Shown piece by piece: positions 37,832 through 49,476 of a stretch of 64,000 nt of DNA. The stretch is from Micromonospora rhizosphaerae (lineage in GTDB: Bacteria; Actinomycetota; Actinomycetes; Mycobacteriales; Micromonosporaceae). Below the pieces are notes generated by a model. That model made no database searches, had not been told where the DNA came from, and was given only the letters and a program-made list of their open reading frames with translations. Every line of letters begins with the position of its first letter. Position 1 is the stretch's first letter. The position numbers and the translations under genes were made by a program. The stretch covers positions 2,418,001-2,482,000 of the forward strand of contig NZ_FMHV01000002.1 in assembly GCF_900091465.1 (NCBI RefSeq). Reading direction: 5' to 3'.

Positions 37832-38331
37832 GGTCGTCGCCCCGCCGCCAGCCGGCGTTCCAGGACCAGCTCGTCGTGCAGCGGGATGTCGTCCTCCCCG
37901 AGGTACGGGATGGATGGCTTCACCTGCCGGGCCCGGTCGACCGCGCCCGCGTCGACCGCCACGATCCGCAGCCCGCGGCGCTGGTAGAAGCGGAGCGCCC
38001 CGAGGTTGTCGTTGGTGGTGACCAGCCAGAGCCGGTCCGCGCCGGCGGCGAGGGCGACCGCCTCGGCAGCGGCGAGCAGGGCACTGCCGGCACCCCGGGC
38101 CGCGGCGGTGGCGGCCAGGCTGACAACCTCCAGCCCGCCGTCGGCGAGCCGGTAGGCCAGCGCGCCGGCGAACCCGCCCGCGTCGTCCACCGCCACCAGC
38201 GTCGGCAGCGTACGCAGGTCGTAGCGGGTGTCGTGGACCACCACGTACGGGCCGCCCCACTCCCGCTGGTGCAGGGCCGCGACGTCATCGTGGTCGCGGG
38301 GCTCCGCGGGTCGTACGTCGATCGTGCCCAT
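37828..38331 (-). CDS. GNAT-family N-acetyltransferase
   Basis: The 167-residue protein has GNAT motifs IDVRPAEPRDHDDVAALHQREW, the acetyl-CoA loop ATAAARGAGSALLAAAE (about 77-92) and TTNDNLGALRFYQRRGLRIVAV. The C-terminus KPSIPYLGEDDIPLHDELVLER is shared with a subset of small-molecule acetyltransferases. I chose ATG at 38331; a frame start 12 codons earlier falls in the gap to Lhr. It is coupled to the SAM hydrolase gene downstream by a four-base overlap, so the two products may act in one process. Confidence 0.87.
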   Translation of the reverse strand: MGTIDVRPAEPRDHDDVAALHQREWGGPYVVVHDTRYDLRTLPTLVAVDDAGGFAGALAYRLADGGLEVVSLAATAAARGAGSALLAAAEAVALAAGADRLWLVTTNDNLGALRFYQRRGLRIVAVDAGAVDRARQVKPSIPYLGEDDIPLHDELVLERRLAAGRRP

Positions 38332-38394
38332 CACACCGTCTCCTTGGTCCCGCCGGGCCGGCGACACCCTATCCGGTGCCGCGGGCGCGTCGGG

Positions 38395-43119
<4,725 letters not shown>

Positions 43120-43207
43120 ACTGCCCCGTCGGTGTGACATTCAGCCGCCGCCGGACGCTGGTTCTGTCCGACTCTGGCTCTTACGCGACGGATGCGATTT
43201 TGAATGC

Positions 43208-43252
43208 GTTAAGTCTTACTTAACTGCTTGCTTGCGTCGAGCAACATAAAGT
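43208..43252 (+). promoter_or_regulatory. AT-rich regulatory region with two palindromes
   Basis: GTTAAGT-CTT-ACTTAAC (43208-43224) is a perfect inverted repeat. TTGCT-N7-AGCAA (43228-43244) follows immediately and overlaps a plausible TTGCTT -35, and TAAAGT at about 43247-43252 could be the -10. The low GC content stands out against the surroundings. It lies between lhr and the small gene at 43290 and could control either. Confidence 0.5.
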
Positions 43253-43289
43253 AACTTCACTCGCAACGCAGCGTTGGGGGAGGGCCTGG

Positions 43290-43673
43290 ATGATCGTCGA
43301 GGAGCGAGGCTCCGGGCCCGGGAGTGACGTGCTCATCCGCAAGGTCGACGGTCACCTCGCCGCGCTCCGCGCCGGCCTGCACGGCCCCGAGCTGGAGCTT
43401 GCCGAGCAGCTCGCCGGCTGCCTGCGGGAGCTGGTCATCGCCACCGCCCACTCCAGCGCCGCCGACCGGGGGCTGGTCCGGGCCGCGGTGCACTACTTCG
43501 TTCTCCGGCGGGAGAGCCGGGGCAAGCTGCTTCCGGTGCGGTCCCTCGCCGCCGCGCAGCGGGTGGTCAACAAGGCCGTGCTCCAGCTCGGCCGCCCCGA
43601 CCTGCTGGTGGAGACCCGTCGGGAGCGGCCGTCGCGCCAGCCGGCTACGACCATTCCGGCGCGACCCGTCTGA
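43290..43673 (+). CDS. Small protein of unknown function, 3' end inside a repeat element
   Basis: The 127-residue protein is mostly helical and I do not recognise it. The core (VDGHLAALRAGLHGPELELA to LAAAQRVVNKAVLQLGRPDLL, about residues 18-105) looks like a compact helical domain. The last 20 residues (PSRQPATTIPARPV) and the stop codon are encoded by a copy of the 53-base palindromic repeat, so the native C-terminus has probably been replaced. GGGGGAGGG precedes ATG 43290. No long partner frame follows. The AT-rich palindromic region upstream suggests tight regulation. Confidence 0.75.
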   Translation: MIVEERGSGPGSDVLIRKVDGHLAALRAGLHGPELELAEQLAGCLRELVIATAHSSAADRGLVRAAVHYFVLRRESRGKLLPVRSLAAAQRVVNKAVLQLGRPDLLVETRRERPSRQPATTIPARPV

Positions 43674-43698
43674 CGCCGCGCCGCGACCCGGAGCAGTC
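43646..43698 (+). repeat. 53-base palindromic repeat, copy 3
   Basis: It starts TACGACCATTCCGGCGCG and ends GACCCGGAGCAGTC, differing from copy 2 at only three or so positions. The TGA within GTCTGACGCC is the stop codon of the 43290 gene. Orientation is opposite to copies 1 and 2. The remaining 43699-43842 contains nothing I can name. Confidence 0.85.
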
Positions 43699-43842
43699 GG
43701 CTGCCCGCCGGCGACGTCGCGCTCCGCTGAGCCCCGCCGCCGGACGCCCGTCCGGTACGCCGCACCTGCTCTGCAGGGCTGGCCGGCAGAGATTAACAGG
43801 AGTCCCTTCCGCACACCTTCAGCGGACTTCCAGGCAGCGCCG

Positions 43843-43848
43843 ATAAAA
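43843..43848 (+). promoter_or_regulatory. -10 hexamer TAAAAT of the leader-ORF/CorC operon
   Basis: TAAAAT is a close match to TATAAT and ends seven bases before the ATG at 43856. This implies a transcript beginning at that ATG. The -35 is not clear. Confidence 0.6.
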
Positions 43849-43855
43849 TGGCAAC

Positions 43856-43957
43856 ATGATCGACTCCTCTGCCCAGGAGGGCAGCAGTAGCCAGCCGGGT
43901 CGTGCCCGGCAACCCCTCGCCCCGACGGCCCCGGGAGCCCTGAGCCTCCCGTGCTGA
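43856..43957 (+). CDS. Leader ORF, 33 codons, overlapping the start of the CorC-type gene
   Basis: ATG at 43856 opens a 33-codon frame ending TGC TGA, so the stop codon overlaps the GTG CTG start of the downstream membrane protein. The -10 directly upstream would make it leaderless and thus efficiently translated. The peptide is Ser/Pro-rich, with QPLAPTAPGALSLP near the end. The downstream GTG has no ribosome-binding site, so it probably depends on translation of this ORF. A regulatory leader peptide is more likely than a functional protein. Confidence 0.55.
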   Translation: MIDSSAQEGSSSQPGRARQPLAPTAPGALSLPC

Positions 43958-45306
43958 TCGTCGTCGGTCTCGTTCTCATCATCGTGCTCACCGCCGCCAC
44001 CGGTTACTTCGTGGTCCAGGAGTTCGGTTACGTCGCCGTGGACCGGGGCAAGCTCAAGCAGCTCGCCGACGGTGGCGACCAGGCCGCAGCCCGGGCCCTG
44101 GAGGTGACCGGGCGGCTCTCGTTCATGCTCTCCGGCGCCCAGCTCGGCATCACCGTGACCGCCCTGCTGGTCGGTTACGTCGCCGAGCCGTACCTGGGCG
44201 CCGGGCTGGCCCGGCTGCTCGGCGTCGCGGGGGTCTCCGCGGCGGTCAGCCTGCCGCTGTCGGTGCTGCTGGCCCTGATCATCGCCACCGTGGTGCAGAT
44301 GGTCCTCGGCGAGCTGGCCCCGAAGAACCTGGCCATCGCCCGCGCCGAACCGCTGGCCCGGACGCTGAGCCGATCCACCCTCATCTACCTGAAGCTCGCC
44401 GGTCCGGCGATCACGCTCTTCGACCGGGCCGCCGTCCGGCTGCTGCGCCGGGTCGGCATCGAGCCCATCGAGGAGTTGCCGACCGGCGCCACCCCGGCGG
44501 ACCTGGAGCAGATCATCGCCGAGTCCCGCGAGGAGGGGCGCCTGACCGCCGAGATGTCCACCCTGCTCGACCGGGGCCTCGACTTCCGGGAGCTGACCGC
44601 CGGGGAGGCCATGGTGCCCCGGGTCGACGTGCACACGGTACGGGCCGACGAGCCGGTCAGCCGGGTGGTCGAGCTGCTCGACACCGGCCACTCCCGCTTC
44701 CCCGTGCGGGGGGCCGAGGGCGTCGACGATCTCGTCGGCGTGATCGGCATCGCCGACGTGCTCGCGGTGCCGCCGGCCGAGCGGTCGACCACCCTGGTCG
44801 GCGCGGTGGCCCCAGCCCCGCTGCTGGTGCCGGAGACGCTGCCGCTGCCGACGGTGCTGGACCGGCTGCGGGTCGGGCACCGGCAGCTGGCCTGCGTGGT
44901 CGACGAGTACGGCGGCTTCGCCGGCGTGATCACGCTGGAGGACATCGCGGAGGAGTTGGTCGGGCCGATCCGCGACGAGGACGACCCGCCGGAGCGCGCC
45001 CCGGCCCGGCAGGACGACGGCTCCTGGGTGGTGCCGGCGCGCTGGCGGATCGACGAGGTGGCCGACAGCACCGGCATCGCGCTGCCCGAGGCGCCCGAGT
45101 ACGACACCCTCTCCGGGCTGGTCATGCGGGAGCTGGGCCGGGTGCCCGAGGTCGGCGACCGGCTGGAGATCAGCCTCGTCGTCGACGGCGAGGCGCCCGA
45201 CGCCGAGCAGCGCGCGCTGGTCGAGGTGCTGGCCGTGGACCGGCACGTCGCCGACTCCGTCCGGCTCCGGAAGACCGAGGTCGCGCGCGGGGAGGAGGCG
45301 GCATGA
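43951..45306 (+). CDS. CNNM/CorC (HlyC)-family membrane protein with CBS pair
   Basis: The 451-residue protein has a DUF21/CNNM transmembrane domain (about 1-180; QEFGYVAVDRGKLKQLADGG, GELAPKNLAIARAEPLARTL), a pair of CBS domains (about 205-325; VDEYGGFAGVITLEDIAEELVG) and a CorC/HlyC transporter-associated domain (about 345-435). Relatives export magnesium or cobalt (MpfA, CorC); the hemolysin name is historical. GTG at 43951 overlaps the leader ORF. It overlaps the next gene by four bases (ATGA), so the two are translated together and probably form a heterodimer. Confidence 0.9.
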   Translation: MLIVVGLVLIIVLTAATGYFVVQEFGYVAVDRGKLKQLADGGDQAAARALEVTGRLSFMLSGAQLGITVTALLVGYVAEPYLGAGLARLLGVAGVSAAVSLPLSVLLALIIATVVQMVLGELAPKNLAIARAEPLARTLSRSTLIYLKLAGPAITLFDRAAVRLLRRVGIEPIEELPTGATPADLEQIIAESREEGRLTAEMSTLLDRGLDFRELTAGEAMVPRVDVHTVRADEPVSRVVELLDTGHSRFPVRGAEGVDDLVGVIGIADVLAVPPAERSTTLVGAVAPAPLLVPETLPLPTVLDRLRVGHRQLACVVDEYGGFAGVITLEDIAEELVGPIRDEDDPPERAPARQDDGSWVVPARWRIDEVADSTGIALPEAPEYDTLSGLVMRELGRVPEVGDRLEISLVVDGEAPDAEQRALVEVLAVDRHVADSVRLRKTEVARGEEAA

Positions 45307-46367
45307 GCCCCGGCTTTGCGCTCTTCTTCTCCGCGGTGCTGCTGGCGCTGAACGGCTTCTTCGTCGCCGCCGAGTTCGCCCTGGTGGCGTCGAAGCGGTA
45401 CCGCCTGGAGCAGATGGCGGCCGGTGGCGGCCGGGCCGCGCGGGCGGCCCTGGACGGCGTACGGGAGCTGTCCCTGATGCTGGCCGGCGCGCAGCTCGGC
45501 ATCACCCTCTGCACGCTCGGCCTGGGTGCCCTGGCCGAGCCGGCGATCGAGCACCTGCTCAGCCCGCTGCTGCACGCCCTCGGGCTGCCGGACGCGGTCA
45601 GCCACCTGGTGGCGCTGCTCCTCGCCCTCGGCCTGGTGACCTTCCTGCACCTGGTGGTCGCCGAGATGGCGCCGAAGTCGTGGGCGATCATCGACGCGGA
45701 GCGCTCGGCGATGCTGCTGGCGCTGCCGTTCCGGGCCTTCGCTCGGGTCTCCCGGCCGGTGCTCTCCGCGCTGAACGGGCTGGCCAACGGCGTCCTGCGG
45801 CTGGTCGGGGTGCGGCAGCAGGATCAGCTGGCCCAGGTGCACGGCCCGGACGAGCTGCGCATCCTGCTGGAGCAGTCCCGCGAGCACGGGCTGCTCGGCG
45901 CGGAGCAGCACCTGCTGCTGACCAGCATGCTGGAGCTGCAGGGCACCACCGTGGCGCAGGTGATGGAGCCGTTCGACCGGATCGTCTCGGTCCGCCGGGA
46001 CGACACCGCCGACCGGATCGAGCAGGTCTCCCGGGACAGCGGCCGGTCCCGGCTGGCCGTGCTGGACCCGACCGGCGAGGTCTGCGGGCTGGTGCACGTC
46101 CGGGAGGCGGTTCGGGCGGTCACCACGGGTCGACCGGCGAGGGCCGGCGAGCTGATGTCCCCCGCCTTCACCCTGCCCGCGCAGGCCTCGGTCACCCAGG
46201 CGGTGGCGGCGATGCGGGGCCGGCAGGCCCAGCTGGCCCTGGTCCGCAACGGCGGCGGCCCGACCCGGCCGATCGGCTTCGTCGCGCTGGAGGACCTGCT
46301 GGAGGAGGTCATCGGCGAGTTCGACGACGAGACCGATCCGGTGCCGCGCGGGCGGCGCATGCGCTGA
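45303..46367 (+). CDS. CNNM/CorC-family membrane protein with CBS pair, short form
   Basis: The 354-residue paralogue of the preceding gene has the DUF21 domain (about 1-185; LNGFFVAAEFALVASKRYRLEQ, VAEMAPKSWAIIDAERSAML) and two CBS domains (about 205-335; MEPFDRIVSVRRDD, GFVALEDLLEEVIGEFDDE). The CorC/HlyC C-terminal domain is absent, as is usual for the second member of such pairs. It is likely to form a divalent-cation transport unit with its partner. A perfect 36-base palindrome lies 17 bases after the stop codon. Confidence 0.9.
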   Translation: MSPGFALFFSAVLLALNGFFVAAEFALVASKRYRLEQMAAGGGRAARAALDGVRELSLMLAGAQLGITLCTLGLGALAEPAIEHLLSPLLHALGLPDAVSHLVALLLALGLVTFLHLVVAEMAPKSWAIIDAERSAMLLALPFRAFARVSRPVLSALNGLANGVLRLVGVRQQDQLAQVHGPDELRILLEQSREHGLLGAEQHLLLTSMLELQGTTVAQVMEPFDRIVSVRRDDTADRIEQVSRDSGRSRLAVLDPTGEVCGLVHVREAVRAVTTGRPARAGELMSPAFTLPAQASVTQAVAAMRGRQAQLALVRNGGGPTRPIGFVALEDLLEEVIGEFDDETDPVPRGRRMR

Positions 46368-46383
46368 CCGACGGGCCGACACC

Positions 46384-46419
46384 ACCGGCCGTCGGGTCCC
46401 CGGGGACCCGACGGCCGGT
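46384..46419. terminator. Perfect 36-base palindrome after the CorC-type pair
   Basis: ACCGGCCGTCGGGTCCCC (46384-46401) is followed directly by its exact complement (46402-46419). As RNA this is an 18-base stem, by far the strongest hairpin in the window. There is no T-tract. It separates the CorC pair from the Spo0M-like gene. Confidence 0.75.
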
Positions 46420-46484
46420 CGCGTTCGTAACCCGCCCGGCCGGGAAACCCCTCGAAGTCGGTGTCGACGGGACGGGGGAGCGCG

Positions 46485-47417
46485 GTGCGCCTGACCGGGG
46501 TGTCGTCGGAGTCCGGTTGGACCGGGCTGTCGGTCACCACCACCCTGACCAATCCGAGCATCCGCCCCGGTCTGCGCCTGCCGGGGCGGGTGACGGTCAC
46601 CGCCGGGCCGGACGACGTGCCGGTCCGGCACATCCGGCTCGGCCTGGTCGCCCAGGTCGAACCGGAGGACCCGGGCTCGCCACGCCGCCTGGTGCAGTAC
46701 CACCAGGTCCCGGTCGCCGGCCGGTTCGCGGTGCCGGCCGGGCGGCGGCGGGCGGTGGACTTCGCGCTGCCGCTGCCCTGGGAGACCCCGGTGACGATCT
46801 TCGGCGGGGTGCCGCTGATGAGCCTGCGTACCGGTCTGCGTACCGAGGTCTCCCTTGATCCGTACCTCGACCAGGGCGCGATGGTGCCGGTCTTCGTCCA
46901 TCCGCTCCCCACCCAGCAGCACATCCTCGCCGCGCTGGACACCCTCGGCTTCGTGATGCGCCAGGCGGGCCTGCAGCAGGGCCGGCTGCCCGGGGTGGAG
47001 CAGACGCTGCCGTTCTACCAGCGGCTCGGCTACTGGGTGGCGCCGCTCTACGCCGGCCCGATCACCGAGCTGGAGCTGATCTTCGTGACCAACGCGGCGG
47101 GGCTGGAGGTGGTCCTCTGGATGGACCGCCGGCTCTCCCTGGCCGGGGTGACCCACCAGAGCATCAGCCGGTTCCGGGTCTGGCACGCCGGCGCCGATCG
47201 GCGGGACTGGGTCGCCACGGTGGACGGCTGGCTGCGGCACGCCATCAACCGGCACGCCGCGGCCGCCGCGCACTCCGACTGGTCGGCCCGGATCACCGAG
47301 TCGGCGCACGTCAGCCGCCCGCCGGATCAGCCGGTCGCGCCCGGTTACGGGCTGCACGGCACGGCCGGCGGTGGGGCCGGCATCGGCGGCGGTGGTGGCG
47401 GCAGCTCCGGCACCTGA
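46485..47417 (+). CDS. Spo0M-like (SpoOM family) protein
   Basis: The 310-residue protein has an arrestin-like N-terminal half (about 1-130; VTTTLTNPSIRPGLRLPGRVTVTAG, RHIRLGLVAQVE, FALPLPWETPVTIFGG) as in Spo0M of Bacillus, followed by a C-terminal helical and beta region and a Gly-rich tail ending GGGGGGSSGT. Spo0M affects sporulation and cytoskeleton in Bacillus; the actinobacterial role is unclear. I chose GTG at 46485 because GGGGGAG lies just upstream; GTG at 46461 is a possible alternative adding eight residues. Confidence 0.82.
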   Translation: MRLTGVSSESGWTGLSVTTTLTNPSIRPGLRLPGRVTVTAGPDDVPVRHIRLGLVAQVEPEDPGSPRRLVQYHQVPVAGRFAVPAGRRRAVDFALPLPWETPVTIFGGVPLMSLRTGLRTEVSLDPYLDQGAMVPVFVHPLPTQQHILAALDTLGFVMRQAGLQQGRLPGVEQTLPFYQRLGYWVAPLYAGPITELELIFVTNAAGLEVVLWMDRRLSLAGVTHQSISRFRVWHAGADRRDWVATVDGWLRHAINRHAAAAAHSDWSARITESAHVSRPPDQPVAPGYGLHGTAGGGAGIGGGGGGSSGT

Positions 47418-47432
47418 CGCCCGGGCTGTGCG

Positions 47433-47506
47433 CCGATCATGGAATTGTGGCGCCTGTTCTGCCGCGATCGGGCGCTTTTGCGCGTGCCGCACCTCCACGA
47501 TCGCCG
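47433..47506 (+). repeat. 75-base hairpin repeat, copy 2 (between convergent genes)
   Basis: It starts CCGATCATGGAATTGTGGCG and ends in the imperfect complement CCTCCACGATCG, with GCGCTTTTGCGC in the loop. The first 22 bases differ from copy 1 (8312-8386, opposite strand) at one position. It again lies between convergent 3' ends. Confidence 0.75.
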
Positions 47507-47525
47507 TCCGTCCGACCGGACGGCG

Positions 47526-48194
47526 TCAGACCGAGGCGGTGGCGAGCTTCAAGCTGAAGCCGAGGAAGAGCATGCCGACGCCGGTGGTGGCGCTCGCGGC
47601 GAGGCGGCGTCGCCGCTGGAACTGCGCCGCCAGGAAGGTGCCCGCGAAGATCAGCGCGCTCAGGTAGAGCGCGCTGGTCACCTGCGCGATCAGCCCGAGC
47701 AGCAGGAACGACAGCGCCGGCCAGGCGTACCCGGGGTCGACGAACTGGATGAAGAACGAGATGAAGAAGAGGATCGCCTTCGGGTTGAGCAGGCTGATCA
47801 CCAGCGCCCGCCGGAAGGGGCTGCGCAGCGCCGCCGGCTCCGCGGCGTCGATCAGCCGCGGGGTGGTGGGGTCGTTGCGGTCGCGCCAACGCCGCCACGC
47901 GCCGCGCAGCATCGTCAACCCCACATAACCCAGGTACGCCGCGCCGACGTACTTGATCACCAGGAAGAGCGGCGGGTACGCCTTGAGCAGCGACGCCACC
48001 CCGGCGGCGGAGAGGAACATCAGCACGCCGTCGCCGAGGAAGACCCCACCGGCAGCCCGGTAACCCGCCCGCACGCCGCGCTTCGCCGCGGTGGAGAGGA
48101 CGAAGAGCGAGTTCGGTCCGGGCAGCAGCACGATCGCCACGGTGCCCAGCACGTATGTCCAGATGTCGGTGATCCCCAGCACGCCCGACATCAT
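47526..48194 (-). CDS. LysE/RhtB-family amino-acid exporter
   Basis: The 222-residue protein has five to six hydrophobic segments and the family signature LPGPNSLFVLSTAAKRGVRAGY at about residues 22-43. RALVISLLNPKAILFFISFFIQF at about 125-147 matches the LeuE/RhtB second motif. The substrate is probably a neutral amino acid such as leucine or homoserine. ATG at 48194 overlaps the upstream stop codon by one base (TGATG), so it is coupled to the PNPox-GNAT fusion and probably under the same MocR control. Confidence 0.88.
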   Translation of the reverse strand: MMSGVLGITDIWTYVLGTVAIVLLPGPNSLFVLSTAAKRGVRAGYRAAGGVFLGDGVLMFLSAAGVASLLKAYPPLFLVIKYVGAAYLGYVGLTMLRGAWRRWRDRNDPTTPRLIDAAEPAALRSPFRRALVISLLNPKAILFFISFFIQFVDPGYAWPALSFLLLGLIAQVTSALYLSALIFAGTFLAAQFQRRRRLAASATTGVGMLFLGFSLKLATASV

Positions 48195-49438
48195 CACGCC
48201 ACGGCCGCCGGCCGGCGAAGCCTTTCCCGCAGGCTGACCTGTGCGTTTGGCCACTCATCGACCGTCATCACGTACTGCACGGTGTCCCGCCAGGAGCCGT
48301 CGGCGCGCTGCCGGTGCATCCGTAGCACCCCCTCCCGGGTCGCGCCGAGCCGTTCGATGGCACGCTGCGAGCGCTCGTTGCGGATGTCGGTGTGCCACAC
48401 CACCCGGACCGCGCCGAGCTCCTCGAACGCCCGGGTGAGCAGCAGCAGCTTTGCCTCGGTGTTGATCCCGCTCCGCCACCAGGGCCGGCCGAGCCAGGTG
48501 TAACCGATGGCGACGGACCGCCGGTCCGGGTCGACCTCGTAGAACGAGGTGGTGCCGACGACGGCCCCGGTGGCGGCGCAGCGCTGGACCCAGGGCACCC
48601 GCTCGCCCCGTTGGTGCGCGGCCAGGTAGGCGGCGATGACCTGGCCCATCTCGGCGGCGTCGACGGGCTGCGGGCCGCCAAGGTGCCGCCAGACCTCGGG
48701 ATCGGCGGTCGCCGTGAACAGCTCGTCGGCGTGGGACAGGTCGAGCGGCTCCAGCGCCACGTGCTCGCCGCGCATGACCACCGGCTCCAGCCAGGGCGAG
48801 CGGGTCGGTCGCAGGTACGCCGGCACCGGCGCGATCACCCCGGCGTCCGGCTCCGGCACCCCGGCGGTCAGCCGCAGCGGCACCACCCCGGCCCAGTACG
48901 GCAGGTCGAGGTCGGCGGGGTCGTCCTTCACCCCGCCGGTGCGGGCCCGGACCGACACCTCCCGCAGCGGCAGCGCCAGCATGGCCGTCTCGGCCAGCTC
49001 CCGGCGGCTCGGCGGCCGGCTGTCCGCGCTGCGCCCCGCACCGACCTTCTCCACCAGCGCGGTCAGCACCTCGGCCTTTTCCCGCTCGTCGGTGACCAGG
49101 TGGGCGGTCCCCTGCGCGACCACGGACCGGTAGTTGGCGCTGTGGTTGAACTGGGAACGGGCGTAGACCAGCCCGTCCAACAGGGTAACCGCGACGCAGA
49201 CCGGCAGCCCGGCGTCGCCCCGGGCGGCGAGCAGCGGCCGGCTGCCCGTGGAGCCGTGCAGGTAGAGGGTGTCGCCGACGCGGACGTGCAGGGTGGGCAG
49301 CACCCGGGGCTCACCGTCCACGATGAACCCGAGCGCGCAGTGGTACGTCTCGTCCAGGACGGCGTGCGCGGCGGCTTCGTCATAGCTCATCCGGTCCCGC
49401 ATGCGGGTGGCGGTGGTCCGTTCGGTCCGGGGGTACAT
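48194..49438 (-). CDS. Fusion of a PNPox-like split-barrel domain and a GNAT acetyltransferase
   Basis: The 414-residue protein has an N-terminal FMN-binding split-barrel domain (about 15-185) of the pyridoxamine-5'-phosphate-oxidase-like family: YDEAAAHAVLDETYHCALGFIVDG, YLHGSTGSRPL, ARSQFNHSANYRSVV. A RimJ/RimL-type GNAT domain follows (about 215-414; ALEPLDLSHADELFTA, IGYTWLGRPWWRSGINTEAK, IRNERSQRAIERLGATREG). Both halves look complete. I chose ATG at 49438 with AAAGGTGG upstream. It is divergent from the MocR gene with an operator-like palindrome between, and coupled to a LysE exporter. Modification and export of an amine is a reasonable guess. Confidence 0.87.
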   Translation of the reverse strand: MYPRTERTTATRMRDRMSYDEAAAHAVLDETYHCALGFIVDGEPRVLPTLHVRVGDTLYLHGSTGSRPLLAARGDAGLPVCVAVTLLDGLVYARSQFNHSANYRSVVAQGTAHLVTDEREKAEVLTALVEKVGAGRSADSRPPSRRELAETAMLALPLREVSVRARTGGVKDDPADLDLPYWAGVVPLRLTAGVPEPDAGVIAPVPAYLRPTRSPWLEPVVMRGEHVALEPLDLSHADELFTATADPEVWRHLGGPQPVDAAEMGQVIAAYLAAHQRGERVPWVQRCAATGAVVGTTSFYEVDPDRRSVAIGYTWLGRPWWRSGINTEAKLLLLTRAFEELGAVRVVWHTDIRNERSQRAIERLGATREGVLRMHRQRADGSWRDTVQYVMTVDEWPNAQVSLRERLRRPAAVA

Positions 49439-49452
49439 GTGACATCCACCTT

Positions 49453-49466
49453 TTGTTCTAGTACAA
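49453..49466. promoter_or_regulatory. Operator-like palindrome between the MocR gene and its divergent operon
   Basis: TTGTTCTAGTACAA is palindromic except for one central pair. It overlaps a TACAAT -10 (49462-49467) for the MocR gene and lies about 15 bases upstream of the divergent ATG, where it can control both directions. Confidence 0.6.
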
Positions 49467-49476
49467 TCTCCAGACT

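Noticed and set aside
44385..47498. 1037-codon minus-strand open frame antisense to the CorC pair and Spo0M-like gene
   Set aside because: The plus-strand genes are well-defined families with good starts and overlaps; the antisense frame has no domain.
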